DNA of 64,000 nucleotides from Piscicola geometra (Eukaryota; Annelida; Clitellata; Hirudinida; Piscicolidae): NCBI GenBank assembly GCA_943735955.1, contig OX030967.1, positions 5,404,083 to 5,468,082 of the forward strand, read 5' to 3'. Shown piece by piece: positions 32,901 to 51,918 of this stretch (position 1 is its first letter; each line of letters starts with the position of its first letter). The notes under the pieces were generated by a model. It saw only the letters and a program-made list of their open reading frames with translations, ran no database searches and was not told where the DNA came from. The position numbers and the translations under genes were made by a program.

Positions 32901-35900
32901 AAACTGAAAAAGATAAAACTAAAATAGATAAAACTGAAAAAGATAAAACCAAAATAGATAAAACTGAAAAAGATAAAACTAAAATAGATAAAACTGAAAA
33001 AGATAAAACCAAAATAGATAAAACTGAAAAAGATAAAACCAAAATAGATAAAACTGAAAAAGATAAAACCAAAATAGATAAAACTGAAAAAGATAAAACC
33101 AAAATAGATAAAACTGAAGAAGATAAAACCAAAATAGATAAAACTGAAAAAGATAAAACCAAAATAGATAAAACTGAAAAAGATAAAACCAAAATAGATA
33201 AAACTGAAAAAGATAAAACCAAAATAGATAAAACTGAAAAAGATAAAACCAAAATAGATAAAACTGAAAAAGATAAAACTAAAATAGATAAAACTGAAAA
33301 AGATAAAACCAAAATAGATAAAACTGAAAAAGATAAAACTAAAATAGATAAAACTGAAAAAGATAAAACCAAAATAGATAAAACTGAAAAAGATAAAACC
33401 AAAATAGATAAAACTGAAAAAGATAAAACCAAAATAGATAAAACTGAAAAAGATAAAACTAAAATAGATAAAACTGAAAAAGATAAAACCAAAATAGATA
33501 AAACTGAAAAAGATAAAACCAAAATAGATAAAACTGAAAAAGATAAAACCAAAATAGATAAAACTGAAAAAGATAAAACCAAAATAGATAAAACTGAAAA
33601 AGATAAAACCAAAATAGATAAAACTGAAAAAGATAAAACCAAAATAGATAAAACTGAAAAAGATAAAACCAAAATAGATAAAACTGAAAAAGATAAAACC
33701 AAAATAGATAAAACTGAAAAAGATAAAACTAAAATAGATAAAACTGAAAAAGATAAAACCAAAATAGATAAAACTGAAAAAGATAAAACCAAAATAGATA
33801 AAACTGAAAAAGATAAAACCAAAATAGATAAAACTGAAAAAGATAAAACTAAAATAGATAAAACTGAAAAAGATAAAACCAAAATAGATAAAACTGAAAA
33901 AGATAAAACCAAAATAGATAAAACTGAAAAAGATAAAACCAAAATAGATAAAACTGAAAAAGATAAAACTAAAATAGATAAAACTGAAAAAGATAAAACC
34001 AAAATAGATAAAACTGAAAAAGATAAAACCAAAATAGATAAAACTGAAAAAGATAAAACTAAAATAGATAAAACTGAAAAAGATAAAACCAAAATAGATA
34101 AAACTGAAAAAGATAAAACTAAAATAGATAAAACTGAAAAAGATAAAACTAAAATAGATAAAACTGAAAAAGATAAAACTAAAATAGATAAAACTGAAAA
34201 AGATAAAACCAAAATAGATAAAACTGAAAAAGATAAAACTAAAATAGATAAAACTGAAAAAGATAAAACCAAAATAGATAAAACTGAAAAAGATAAAACC
34301 AAAATAGATAAAACTGAAAAAGATAAAACCAAAATAGATAAAACTGAAAAAGATAAAACCAAAATAGATAAAACTGAAAAAGATAAAACCAAAATAGATA
34401 AAACTGAAAAAGATAAAACTAAAATAGATAAAACTGAAAAAGATAAAACCAAAATAGATAAAACTGAAAAAGATAAAACCAAAATAGATAAAACTGAAAA
34501 AGATAAAACTAAAATAGATAAAACTGAAAAAGATAAAACCAAAATAGATAAAACTGAAAAAGATAAAACCAAAATAGATAAAACTGAAAAAGATAAAACC
34601 AAAATAGATAAAACTGAAAAAGATAAAACCAAAATAGATAAAACTGAAAAAGATAAAACCAAAATAGATAAAACTGAAAAAGATAAAACCAAAATAGATA
34701 AAACTGAAAAAGATAAAACTAAAATAGATAAAACTGAAAAAGATAAAACCAAAATAGATAAAACTGAAAAAGATAAAACTAAAATAGATAAAACTGAAAA
34801 AGATAAAACCAAAATAGATAAAACTGAAAAAGATAAAACTAAAATAGATAAAACTGAAAAAGATAAAACCAAAATAGATAAAACTGAAAAAGATAAAACC
34901 AAAATAGATAAAACTGAAAAAGATAAAACTAAAATAGATAAAACTGAAAAAGATAAAACCAAAATAGATAAAACTGAAAAAGATAAAACTAAAATAGATA
35001 AAACTGAAAAAGATAAAACCAAAATAGATAAAACTGAAAAAGATAAAACCAAAATAGATAAAACTGAAAAAGATAAAACTAAAATAGATAAAACTGAAAA
35101 AGATAAAACCAAAATAGATAAAACTGAAAAAGATAAAACCAAAATAGATAAAACTGAAAAAGATAAAACCAAAATAGATAAAACTGAAAAAGATAAAACC
35201 AAAATAGATAAAACTGAAAAAGATAAAACCAAAATAGATAAAACTGAAAAAGATAAAACCAAAATAGATAAAACTGAAAAAGATAAAACTAAAATAGATA
35301 AAACTGAAAAAGATAAAACCAAAATAGATAAAACTGAAAAAGATAAAACCAAAATAGATAAAACTGAAAAAGATAAAACCAAAATAGATAAAACTGAAAA
35401 AGATAAAACCAAAATAGATAAAACTGAAAAAGATAAAACCAAAATAGATAAAACTGAAAAAGATAAAACTAAAATAGATAAAACTGAAAAAGATAAAACT
35501 AAAATAGATAAAACTGAAAAAGATAAAACCAAAATAGATAAAACTGAAAAAGATAAAACCAAAATAGATAAAACTGAAAAAGATAAAACCAAAATAGATA
35601 AAACTGAAAAAGATAAAACCAAAATAGATAAAACTGAAAAAGATAAAACCAAAATAGATAAAACTGAAAAAGATAAAACTAAAATAGATAAAACTGAAAA
35701 AGATAAAACCAAAATAGATAAAACTGAAAAAGATAAAACTAAAATAGATAAAACTGAAAAAGATAAAACCAAAATAGATAAAACTGAAAAAGATAAAACC
35801 AAAATAGATAAAACTGAAAAAGATAAAACTAAAATAGATAAAACTGAAAAAGATAAAACTAAAATAGATAAAACTGAAAAAGATAAAACCAAAATAGATA

Positions 35901-38411
35901 AAACTGAAAAAGATAAAACCAAAATAGATAAAACTGAAAAAGATAAAACCAAAATAGATAAAACTGAAAAAGATAAAACCAAAATAGATAAAACTGAAAA
36001 AGATAAAACTAAAATAGATAAAACTGAAAAAGATAAAACCAAAATAGATAAAACTGAAAAAGATAAAACCAAAATAGATAAAACTGAAAAAGATAAAACC
36101 AAAATAGATAAAACTGAAAAAGATAAAACCAAAATAGATAAAACTGAAAAAGATAAAACTAAAATAGATAAAACTGAAAAAGATAAAACCAAAATAGATA
36201 AAACTGAAAAAGATAAAACCAAAATAGATAAAACTGAAAAAGATAAAACTAAAATAGATAAAACTGAAAAAGATAAAACCAAAATAGATAAAACTGAAAA
36301 AGATAAAACTAAAATAGATAAAACTGAAAAAGATAAAACCAAAATAGATAAAACTGAAAAAGATAAAACCAAAATAGATAAAACTGAAAAAGATAAAACT
36401 AAAATAGATAAAACTGAAAAAGATAAAACTAAAATAGATAAAACTGAAGAAGATAAAACCAAAATAGATAAAACTGAAAAAGATAAAACCAAAATAGATA
36501 AAACTGAAAAAGATAAAACTAAAATAGATAAAACTGAAAAAGATAAAACCAAAATAGATAAAACTGAAAAAGATAAAACTAAAATAGATAAAACTGAAAA
36601 AGATAAAACCAAAATAGATAAAACTGAAAAAGATAAAACCAAAATAGATAAAACTGAAAAAGATAAAACCAAAATAGATAAAACTGAAAAAGATAAAACT
36701 AAAATAGATAAAACTGAAAAAGATAAAACCAAAATAGATAAAACTGAAAAAGATAAAACCAAAATAGATAAAACTGAAAAAGATAAAACTAAAATAGATA
36801 AAACTGAAAAAGATAAAACCAAAATAGATAAAACTGAAAAAGATAAAACCAAAATAGATAAAACTGAAAAAGATAAAACCAAAATAGATAAAACTGAAAA
36901 AGATAAAACCAAAATAGATAAAACTGAAAAAGATAAAACCAAAATAGATAAAACTGAAAAAGATAAAACTAAAATAGATAAAACTGAAAAAGATAAAACC
37001 AAAATAGATAAAACTGAAAAAGATAAAACCAAAATAGATAAAACTGAAAAAGATAAAACCAAAATAGATAAAACTGAAAAAGATAAAACTAAAATAGATA
37101 AAACTGAAAAAGATAAAACTAAAATAGATAAAACTGAAAAAGATAAAACCAAAATAGATAAAACTGAAAAAGATAAAACCAAAATAGATAAAACTGAAAA
37201 AGATAAAACCAAAATAGATAAAACTGAAAAAGATAAAACTAAAATAGATAAAACTGAAAAAGATAAAACCAAAATAGATAAAACTGAAAAAGATAAAACC
37301 AAAATAGATAAAACTGAAAAAGATAAAACCAAAATAGATAAAACTGAAAAAGATAAAACTAAAATAGATAAAACTGAAAAAGATAAAACCAAAATAGATA
37401 AAACTGAAAAAGATAAAACCAAAATAGATAAAACTGAAAAAGATAAAACCAAAATAGATAAAACTGAAAAAGATAAAACCAAAATAGATAAAACTGAAAA
37501 AGATAAAACCAAAATAGATAAAACTGAAAAAGATAAAACCAAAATAGATAAAACTGAAAAAGATAAAACTAAAATAGATAAAACTGAAAAAGATAAAACC
37601 AAAATAGATAAAACTGAAAAAGATAAAACCAAAATAGATAAAACTGAAAAAGATAAAACCAAAATAGATAAAACTGAAAAAGATAAAACCAAAATAGATA
37701 AAACTGAAAAAGATAAAACCAAAATAGATAAAACTGAAAAAGATAAAACCAAAATAGATAAAACTGAAAAAGATAAAACTAAAATAGATAAAACTGAAAA
37801 AGATAAAACCAAAATAGATAAAACTGAAAAAGATAAAACCAAAATAGATAAAACTGAAAAAGATAAAACTAAAATAGATAAAACTGAAAAAGATAAAACC
37901 AAAATAGATAAAACTGAAAAAGATAAAACCAAAATAGATAAAACTGAAAAAGATAAAACCAAAATAGATAAAACTGAAAAAGATAAAACTAAAATAGATA
38001 AAACTGAAAAAGATAAAACCAAAATAGATAAAACTGAAAAAGATAAAACCAAAATAGATAAAACTGAAAAAGATAAAACTAAAATAGATAAAACTGAAAA
38101 AGATAAAACTAAAATAGATAAAACTGAAAAAGATAAAACCAAAATAGATAAAACTGAAAAAGATAAAACCAAAATAGATAAAACTGAAAAAGATAAAACC
38201 AAAATAGATAAAACTGAAAAAGATAAAACCAAAATAGATAAAACTGAAAAAGATAAAACCAAAATAGATAAAACTGAAAAAGATAAAACCAAAATAGATA
38301 TAACTCACATTCCTTGACTTCGTATTTCGGCTTCGGAGGCCCAGGGGGATATTGTAGCTCCACCAACTGCAGCAGACTCACGAGGAAAACGACAGCTGTC
38401 AGCCACTTCAT
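29955..38411 (-). pseudogene. PAN-like secreted protein gene split by a giant minisatellite, probably disrupted
   Basis: Exon 1 (38309-38411) encodes the signal peptide MKWLTAVVFLVSLLQLVELQ plus PPGPPKPKYEVKE and ends at a strong donor, GTGAGT. The next recognisable coding piece is 29955-30113, read KIFGCQKCYGVDFDPVGGDF then RCYILWNKV and a stop. It closely matches the second half of the PAN exon of the neighbour at 38866-39324 (KLGCAKCQAVDFNTNGFKSC). Everything between is the 30 bp array. The first half of the PAN exon (TxxxCxxxC) is missing. Splicing exon 1 (phase 1) to the array-derived acceptor at 30114 puts the second piece out of frame. So this is a broken copy, or its middle lies outside the assembled sequence, or it is assembled wrongly. 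The promoter and leader remain intact. Confidence 0.65.
30114..38300. repeat. 8.2-kb array of about 273 near-identical 30-bp units
   Basis: Exact 30 bp period with almost no length variation. Units contain AGATAAAACCAAAATAGATA followed by AAACTGAAAA. Essentially all variation is one C/T site (AAAACC versus AAAACT), plus two units with GAAGA in place of GAAAA (at 33111-33120 and 36441-36450). The minus strand of every unit reads TTTTATCTTTTTCAG, a polypyrimidine tract plus CAG. Two minus-strand frames stay open for over 2,700 codons only because the unit is a multiple of three and lacks stops in those frames. The array lies between the donor of exon 38309-38411 and the exon piece 29955-30113. 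Confidence 0.98.
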
Positions 38412-38484
38412 TGCAACGTTGAAATGCCTTTCGAACAAGAGGGCAAAGCTGACGATTCTCAGTCGAAACCCCAGTGCTTTTATG
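38412..38484 (-). promoter_or_regulatory. Conserved leader and TATA-like box of the 38411 gene
   Basis: The 33 bp next to the start codon are nearly identical to 39325-39357 and partly to 26397-26415 (shared AGGCATTTCAACGTTGCA before the ATG). CATAAAA at 38478-38484 is the likely TATA element. Confidence 0.65.
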
Positions 38485-38865
38485 CCCTTTGCTGCTTACT
38501 CAGTCAATCGTTAGCGTTTCAGGGGATTAATCGTTCATTTCAAAAGAATTTGCATTTTCTATTTTGAATTCAACTCTAGTTTGAAGTTTGTGTTAGGCTA
38601 GCAAGAATTTTTACGTTTTAAGTCGAAACTTCAATACTTTACAAAGCGTCTGGCTTTCATTGAATTAATCAATTCTTGTGTAAATTTCGCTCCTCTTCAT
38701 TTGAAACCTCTTCAAAGCACAAAGTATTCAGCACAAGCTTGAAGAATTTATTTGAAAATCAGAATAGAACAAAATTTTAAAATTCTATTTGATAATTTTA
38801 CTCAAAAAGTCAACTATTTATAGAGCAATCAAACTGGCACTGAGTCTCAAGTTCCACTGTAAAGT

Positions 38866-39324
38866 TCAGCAGTCTTTTCTCACAAAACGCAAGACACCTT
38901 CCTTCTTTTTCTCTTCCCCACCCTTGCCTTTGTGAACCCAACACGATTTAAAACCATTAGTGTTGAAGTCCACAGCCTGGCATTTGGCACATCCCAGCTT
39001 TATGCATTTCGCCATACAATCGGTTTCGTTTCGGCGCTTCAAGATTTTCGTCCACAGCATATAGTTCTCACCCCCCACCACATGAACATCTACCTTCTTA
39101 TCGAACTTTGTTTCCACTGAAAGTGTGGTTTAAGAATCAGGAAGATTATAGGGAAAGCAGCTGATTTTTAGTGTTTAAATCCAGATTAATCAAATCATGA
39201 AACTATCAGTGATTTATAATCAACAAAGACTAGTTGTCAAATGTACTTTACATGACTCTGTTGTATTCTGCGCCTCTGATTGCAGCAGACACACGAGGAG
39301 GACCAGAGCGAGCAGACAATTCAT
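38866..39324 (-). CDS. Secreted PAN/apple-like domain protein
   Basis: Two exons, 39252-39324 and 38866-39116, encode 107 residues. The signal peptide is MNCLLALVLLVCLLQSEAQ. The single extracellular domain has the PAN-type pattern: NETDCMAKCIKLGCAKC, then FNTNGFKSCWVHKGKG, and a terminal FVRKDC. A TATA box is at 39358-39364, 34 bp before the start codon. Donor GTAAAG and acceptor CTTTCAG are good. It lies tandem to the array-split paralogue at 38411 and shares its leader. Function is not known; PAN domains generally mediate protein or sugar binding. Confidence 0.78.
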
Positions 39325-39570
39325 TGCAACGTTGAAATGCCTTTCGAACAAGAGGGCTTTTATATTCTTTGCTGCTTCCCCAATGAAGTAATCGTTCATT
39401 TCAAAAAAGGTTGCATCGTCCATTAAACGGCGTTACTTAATCAAGAAGTTCACGATCTTTAGTCGAAAGTTCAATTCTACGTTTAGTAAGTAATTAATCA
39501 TCCAGTCGTTGAATCAATGCATTCTTTCGGCGTTTCCTCTCACAACACAATACAAAAACGAACATAATTT

Positions 39571-39640
39571 ATGTGACGTAAACCCGAACGAGCTGCAAGA
39601 CCACATTTTCCTTCGTATATGCAAACTCAGAGTAGCAGTT
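39571..39640 (-). mobile_element. SINE 3'-tail fragment
   Basis: On the minus strand CTCGTTCGGGTTTACGTCAC followed by an AT-rich end, the same family tail as at 22797-22952. Confidence 0.6.
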
Positions 39641-40514
<874 letters not shown>

Positions 40515-41449
40515 TTATTTCTTTTTAGGACTTTTCTGCGGAAATCAATTTAATTTAATCGAATCAAAAGTCAATTAATCGTTTTTAAATGTATCCTCAA
40601 AATTATGAATTCTTGAAAAAAAAATTTCCCACCCATCCCATCCCATCCCTAAAATACCTTTCCCGCGCTTTCGGCTTGCGACTTGGCGATCGCTTCGATT
40701 ATCGCCTGCTCTTCTTCTTCCTCTTCCGTTCGGGGATGGTTGAGGCGGGCGTGGGCGGGTAATTCGCCTTCAGAGAGGAAAGGCGTCGAGGTTTGCGTCG
40801 TTCCGATGGTCAGACGGTTCAGTTTTAGGTCTATAATGCACTGTGGAGGGGGGTTGAGGGTGTGGTTGTAAGTGGTGGTGCTGGGTGGATTGTTGGTGGT
40901 GGTGTGGTGATGATGGTGGTGTGGGGTTTTCAACTCCCACCATCTTATCCTCCCCCCCTTCCCACCTATTTCATCTCCCTCCCCATCCCATCCCATTCCA
41001 TCCTGCTCCTCCCTATCCCATTCTACTTCATCATTCTCCCCATCCCATTCCCCTTCACCCTCCCCACTCATCCCATTCCCCTTCACCCTTCCCACTCATC
41101 CCATTCCACTTCACCCTCCCCATCCCATCCCATTCCCCTTCACCCTCCCCATCCCATCCCATTCCACTTCACCCTCCCCATCCCATCCCATTCCACTTCA
41201 CCCTCCCCATCCCATCCCATTCCACTTCACCCTCCCCATCCCATCCCATTTCACTTCACCCTCCCCACTCATCCCATCCCATTTCACTTCACCCTCCCCA
41301 CTCATCCCATCCCATTTCAAACCTGGTGTCGCTTGAGCATATCCAATCCCAGGAGCATATCCATTGGCTGGTCCTTGAGGATGGAGAGGTTGCATTGCAG
41401 AAATGTGTTGCCTATTTGCACCTGACCTTTTGGATGGACGGATGGATGA

Positions 41450-41481
<32 letters not shown>

Positions 41482-43752
41482 ATGGATGGACGGATGGATG
41501 GATGGATGGTTTGGTGTTCAAAAGAATAGATGGTTGCTCCTAATCTATCCCACACCACGTCCCCTTTCTTCTAAATTACCCCCTCCACCCCACCCTCATT
41601 TCCATCTCCCCCCCCCACTCACAAAGATGCACCCTGCCGATGATCACTTGCACACCCACCCCTTTCGCCACCCCCTTCCAGCGCGTGTCGACCAATCTCA
41701 TTATGTTGCATCTCTCCGCACACTCCTCACTCATGATCGTCATCTGAGCCCCTGGTAAAGGTGGCGGGGGGGGGAGTGGAGGGGGTGGTTTGGAGGGAGG
41801 GATTAGAGAGAGAAGGGAGGGATTGGAGAGAGAATGGATGGAGTGTGGATTGGAAGGGGATGATGAAGTTAGAAGTGTAGGATGCATTGGAACAAAGGGG
41901 GGCAAGGCAGGGTGAAATTGGAAGGTGTGAGGGGTAAAGTGGAAGCGGGTGGGTGTAACGGAATGAAATTGGAGGGGTAGGTGAGGTAGATGGTGGTGGG
42001 GGTTTAAGAGTTATGGGTGTCCATTTTTTGTCAATACCACCCTCCCCTTCTCCTTCCCCCACCCACCAGAGTCTACAAAAGCCTTGACTGGATGATGGTT
42101 GACAGTGCAGTCAATGTACAGCATACAAACCTGCCATTTTAAAATTTAAAAAATACATTTCTATTTCAATTTTATTTATAGATATAATAATAATATATTA
42201 TTTGTGAATTTCTACATTATCCTAAAACAAATTAGTTAAAAAATTCAATTTGAATTTCATTTATAGATTTAATAACAATTATTTTCTCATATTTTTATTT
42301 TTATTATTTAAAAAAATAAAAACACTTAAAAAGTGACCCACCTGACCAAAGCTCTCTGGTGCGTATTCAATGGCGGTTTCCATGTTTTGTTCTATGTTCT
42401 TGAGTCTGGGGGGTGGAAGGAGGTGGAGGGGTTGGATGAAGGGTGCATGGAGGGTGGTGAAAAGTATTTATCATAACTACCCTCTTCGTCAACAAATAGA
42501 TACAATTTCTCCTTCTTTTCCTCCATTAACCCTACCCATCTCCAGCTCCACCCACCCACCCATCCACACCTATTTTCATCCAACCGCACCCCACCCATCC
42601 AGCCCCACTCCCCCCATCCAACCCTATAATCTTCTGACCACAACCTTCCCATCGAAACCCACCACACCTGATCTCCTCGGCGATCCTACGTTGGGCATCC
42701 GAGTCGAAGGGATCGGCCATCGCGAGTTGCATCTTCTCCTCCTCTCTCCTCCTGCCCTCCCTCCTCTGCTCTGAGAGCACCTGTGTGAAGCGGCCTGTGG
42801 GTGGGAAGGGGGGGGTTAATGGGAGGAGAGGGGTTAATGTGGAAGGGTTTAGGGTAGATTGGGGGATAGTGGCTAAGGGAAGATTGGAGGAGGAAGATTG
42901 ATATAGATTGGATTTGGTGGACTGGGTGGTTTAGAGAATGGGGAAGTTGGATTTACAAAGGTTGGGATTAGAGATATTTCCTACAAAGTTTAGATTAACT
43001 TTTTTATACAGATTTGTTAAAAAAATAATAATTCAAATTCAAAACATCCCTTACCAATGTCTCCACTCAACAAGGCCTCAGCCAATGGGGGGTTGCGTTC
43101 CCTAAGTAGGGCAAGGTCATGCGGCGAGCTCAAAAGGAGGTCACGAAGGGTCACTGGGTCTTCCAGGTTGGTTGAGGTCGGAGTGGTGGTGGTGAGGGAT
43201 GAAGAGGATGGAGTTGGGATTGTCATGCTGCCGAAATCAATGAAGGGCGCTGTGGAGGGTTGATTGGGGTGATTAATTAATTAAATAATTTTAATTGGTT
43301 AGTGGTTATTTATTAATTATGAATTAATAACATTTTATGCAAGAATAATTAAGATTTAATAGAAGATTAATGATTGATTTGATTGATGTTTGTGGATGAT
43401 AATTTACCTCTATTTGTGGTGGGAGAAGTAGGAGTGGTGGTGTTTTGGAGAAGTAGTACATCTCCATGACGAATCTTGAAAGCAGATAATTTCTCTGAAA
43501 ACATCATTAAAAAATAAATTAATGCACATTTAAAAATGTAATAATAATTCATTGATCTTTTTGAAAGTTGTATAAAACTGGAAATTAACTTTTTTCATCT
43601 TTGAGAGTTACGCCATTGAATGAGATGGTGAACTTGTTGGCTGGCAAGCCGCTTTCGACTGAACAGAGAGCTTTCAGGGCTGCCAAATCAATTTCTGGAT
43701 TTACCTCAAAGTTAAAGAATTGATCCGACGGGGTAGTTACGGTTATGAGCAT
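40515..43752 (-). CDS. DDI2: DDI1/DDI2 retroviral-type aspartic protease, ubiquitin shuttle
   Basis: DNA-damage-inducible 1 homologue; in animals it clips ubiquitinated proteasome-related substrates such as NRF1. Exons: 43590-43752, 43408-43494, 43055-43249, 42668-42794, 42342-42405, 42067-42130, 41623-41751, 41323-41426, 40658-40840, 40515-40535. They total 1137 nt (378 residues) with all phases consistent. Residues 1-80 form the ubiquitin-like domain ([20 protein letters not shown]). [20 protein letters not shown] and LAEALLSGD mark the helical region, and [16 protein letters not shown] follows. The protease domain has catalytic [13 protein letters not shown] at about residue 232, [19 protein letters not shown] and [10 protein letters not shown]. 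The tail has an acidic EEEEEE run. The last seven-codon exon (KSPKKK, stop) is the least certain part. Human DDI2 is 399 residues, so this is near full length. Confidence 0.95.
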
Positions 43753-44299
43753 ATTTTTATTGTGTAATTTAATCTTTCAAAACTGATTTTTTATTTAATT
43801 TTTTTAATGTTTTTTATTCTAAATATTTTTATTAGTGTTTACTTAAATGCCTACGAAATAAAAAGATTCACGTGCGAGAATAAGAGCTATTTACAATGAT
43901 GATGTTGGCAACATTATTCAAAAAAATGAAATAATACAATAAAGAATATTTAAAACATCTCTAAGTGTTCTTAAATACTGTTTTCTTAAAATATATATGT
44001 ATAGCGTTTTATAATTCGAAGCCTGTATCGAAACAGTCTTCTGATCATAATCTAATCAGTATTTTCACTAATTTGATCGAATTTATGTCAGAAAAAAGGT
44101 TGGTGGTCAAAAATAAATATAAGATCAGAGACAAATGGTAGCTCATCAAGCCATCATTCCCTTTAAACCCTAAAATCTACAAATCATCCATTCTTCATCC
44201 TACATCCATTTCTCTCCCACGATCCACCCATCATCTCTTTAACATTACCATCAAATTCACCCACACATTTGATCTTTTACTCGTATAAAAACTAAGTAC
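43753..44299. other. DDI promoter and intergenic sequence
   Basis: AT-rich. It must contain the DDI promoter at its left end. No other coding similarity. Confidence 0.5.
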
Positions 44300-44992
44300 C
44301 AGTGTTATTTTCGTTTCATAAAATAATTATAGTTTTATTTCAGTTTCGTTTTGAAATTAATTATAGTTTCTATTTTCGTTTTGAAAATAATTAGTTTTTA
44401 TTTTCATTTTCGTTTTGAAAATAATTAAAGTTTTTATTTTCGTTTGAGTTTTGAAAACAATTATAGTTTGAAATATAATATCAAATTTACGATTAAAATA
44501 AAATAATTTAATTGACAAAGCAAAGCGGTAATAAAATAACGTTTTATAAATGGCGCTTCTTCTATAGAGCCCAAGATTAATGTTTATAACATAGACATAT
44601 ATTTGTTATCTAAATTATTCATTTGCATATTATGGTATATCATAAAAATTTACGATTAAAATAAGTGATAATTTGATTGACAAAGCGAAGCGGTAATAAA
44701 ATACCGTTTTATAAATGGCGCTACTTTCATAAAGCCCAAAGATAATGTTTATAACATAGACATATATTTGTTATCTAAATGATTCATTTGCATATTATGG
44801 TATATCATAAAAATTATTTAATTTTCATTTTGAAGATAATTATGTTTTTAATACAGTTTCGTTTTGGAAATAATTATAGATTTTATTTTCGCTTTCTTTT
44901 TGACAATTAATTTAGTTTTCATTTCCGTTTTTGTGAAACGATTATTCAGAAGTGTCATTTTCGTTTTAGTTTTCGATACGAAATTAACAGTG
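44300..44992. mobile_element. Non-autonomous hAT-type MITE with internal duplication
   Basis: The element starts CAGTGTTATTTTCGTTTC and ends in the near-complement of CACTGTTAATTTCGTATC, forming imperfect terminal inverted repeats. It is flanked by a perfect 8 bp direct repeat, CTAAGTAC, at 44292-44299 and 44993-45000. An 8 bp target duplication and CAGTG-type ends are hallmarks of the hAT superfamily. Inside are two direct copies of a segment of about 165 bp (about 44487-44648 and 44649-44815). Subterminal sequence is rich in TTTCGTTTTGAAAATAATTA-like words. No transposase frame. Confidence 0.85.
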
Positions 44993-45192
44993 CTAAGTAC
45001 ATCTTTTTTTAACATTTGAAAACTTTTTTTATTTCATATAAAATACAAACAGTTTTTCCTATTTTTTAAATACAAATATGTTTAGTATTTGAATTTTTTA
45101 TCTCAAATTCCTGAATAACTAGGTTAATTTTTTACAGTTCATCTTATTTTTTCTTTAAAAGTCCACATTTTTCTATTTTTATTCTTTTAATT

Positions 45193-51461
<6,269 letters not shown>

Positions 51462-51918
51462 GATTTCCTTAGAACCAGCCATATTTGCTTTAAGAGTTTT
51501 TCGATTTTTTTGGTATTACTTTCTTTAATTTGTTTTTATGTATATTACGTCATATATTATCAAAGAATATAAGGTACATAAATATGAATTTTGGGAAGTA
51601 GTATATTTTTTATTTTAAAAAAACATTTAGTAATATTTTTGTGTGTTTAGTAAATCTTTATAGACTTTGTTATTTAAAAATTTAGTAACTAGTTGAAACT
51701 TGTTAGATGACAAAAAAAGATTTTTTTAAAGAACCTCACTTAGCATTTCACTATTTTATTTCTGTCATTCATTTTAAATGTTAGGCGTTTGAAGTTTTTA
51801 ATTTCGGTTCTATGCAAATGATATTAAATAATAATTTTAAAAATAAAATTTACAAATGGACCGTAAACGTCGATTTGAAAATAATGGATCCAATATTTTG
51901 GAAGTTTCACCAAAAAAA

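Noticed and set aside
30114..38300. CRISPR-like regular repeat array
   Set aside because: There are no unique spacers; the units are contiguous identical repeats in an animal genome.
30070..38308. Two overlapping minus-strand open frames of about 2,740 and 2,732 codons
   Set aside because: They are by-products of a 30 bp repeat whose length is a multiple of three and which lacks stops in those frames. The protein readings are pure 10-residue repeats with no start context or domain. The third minus-strand frame is also open except where the T variant creates TAG.
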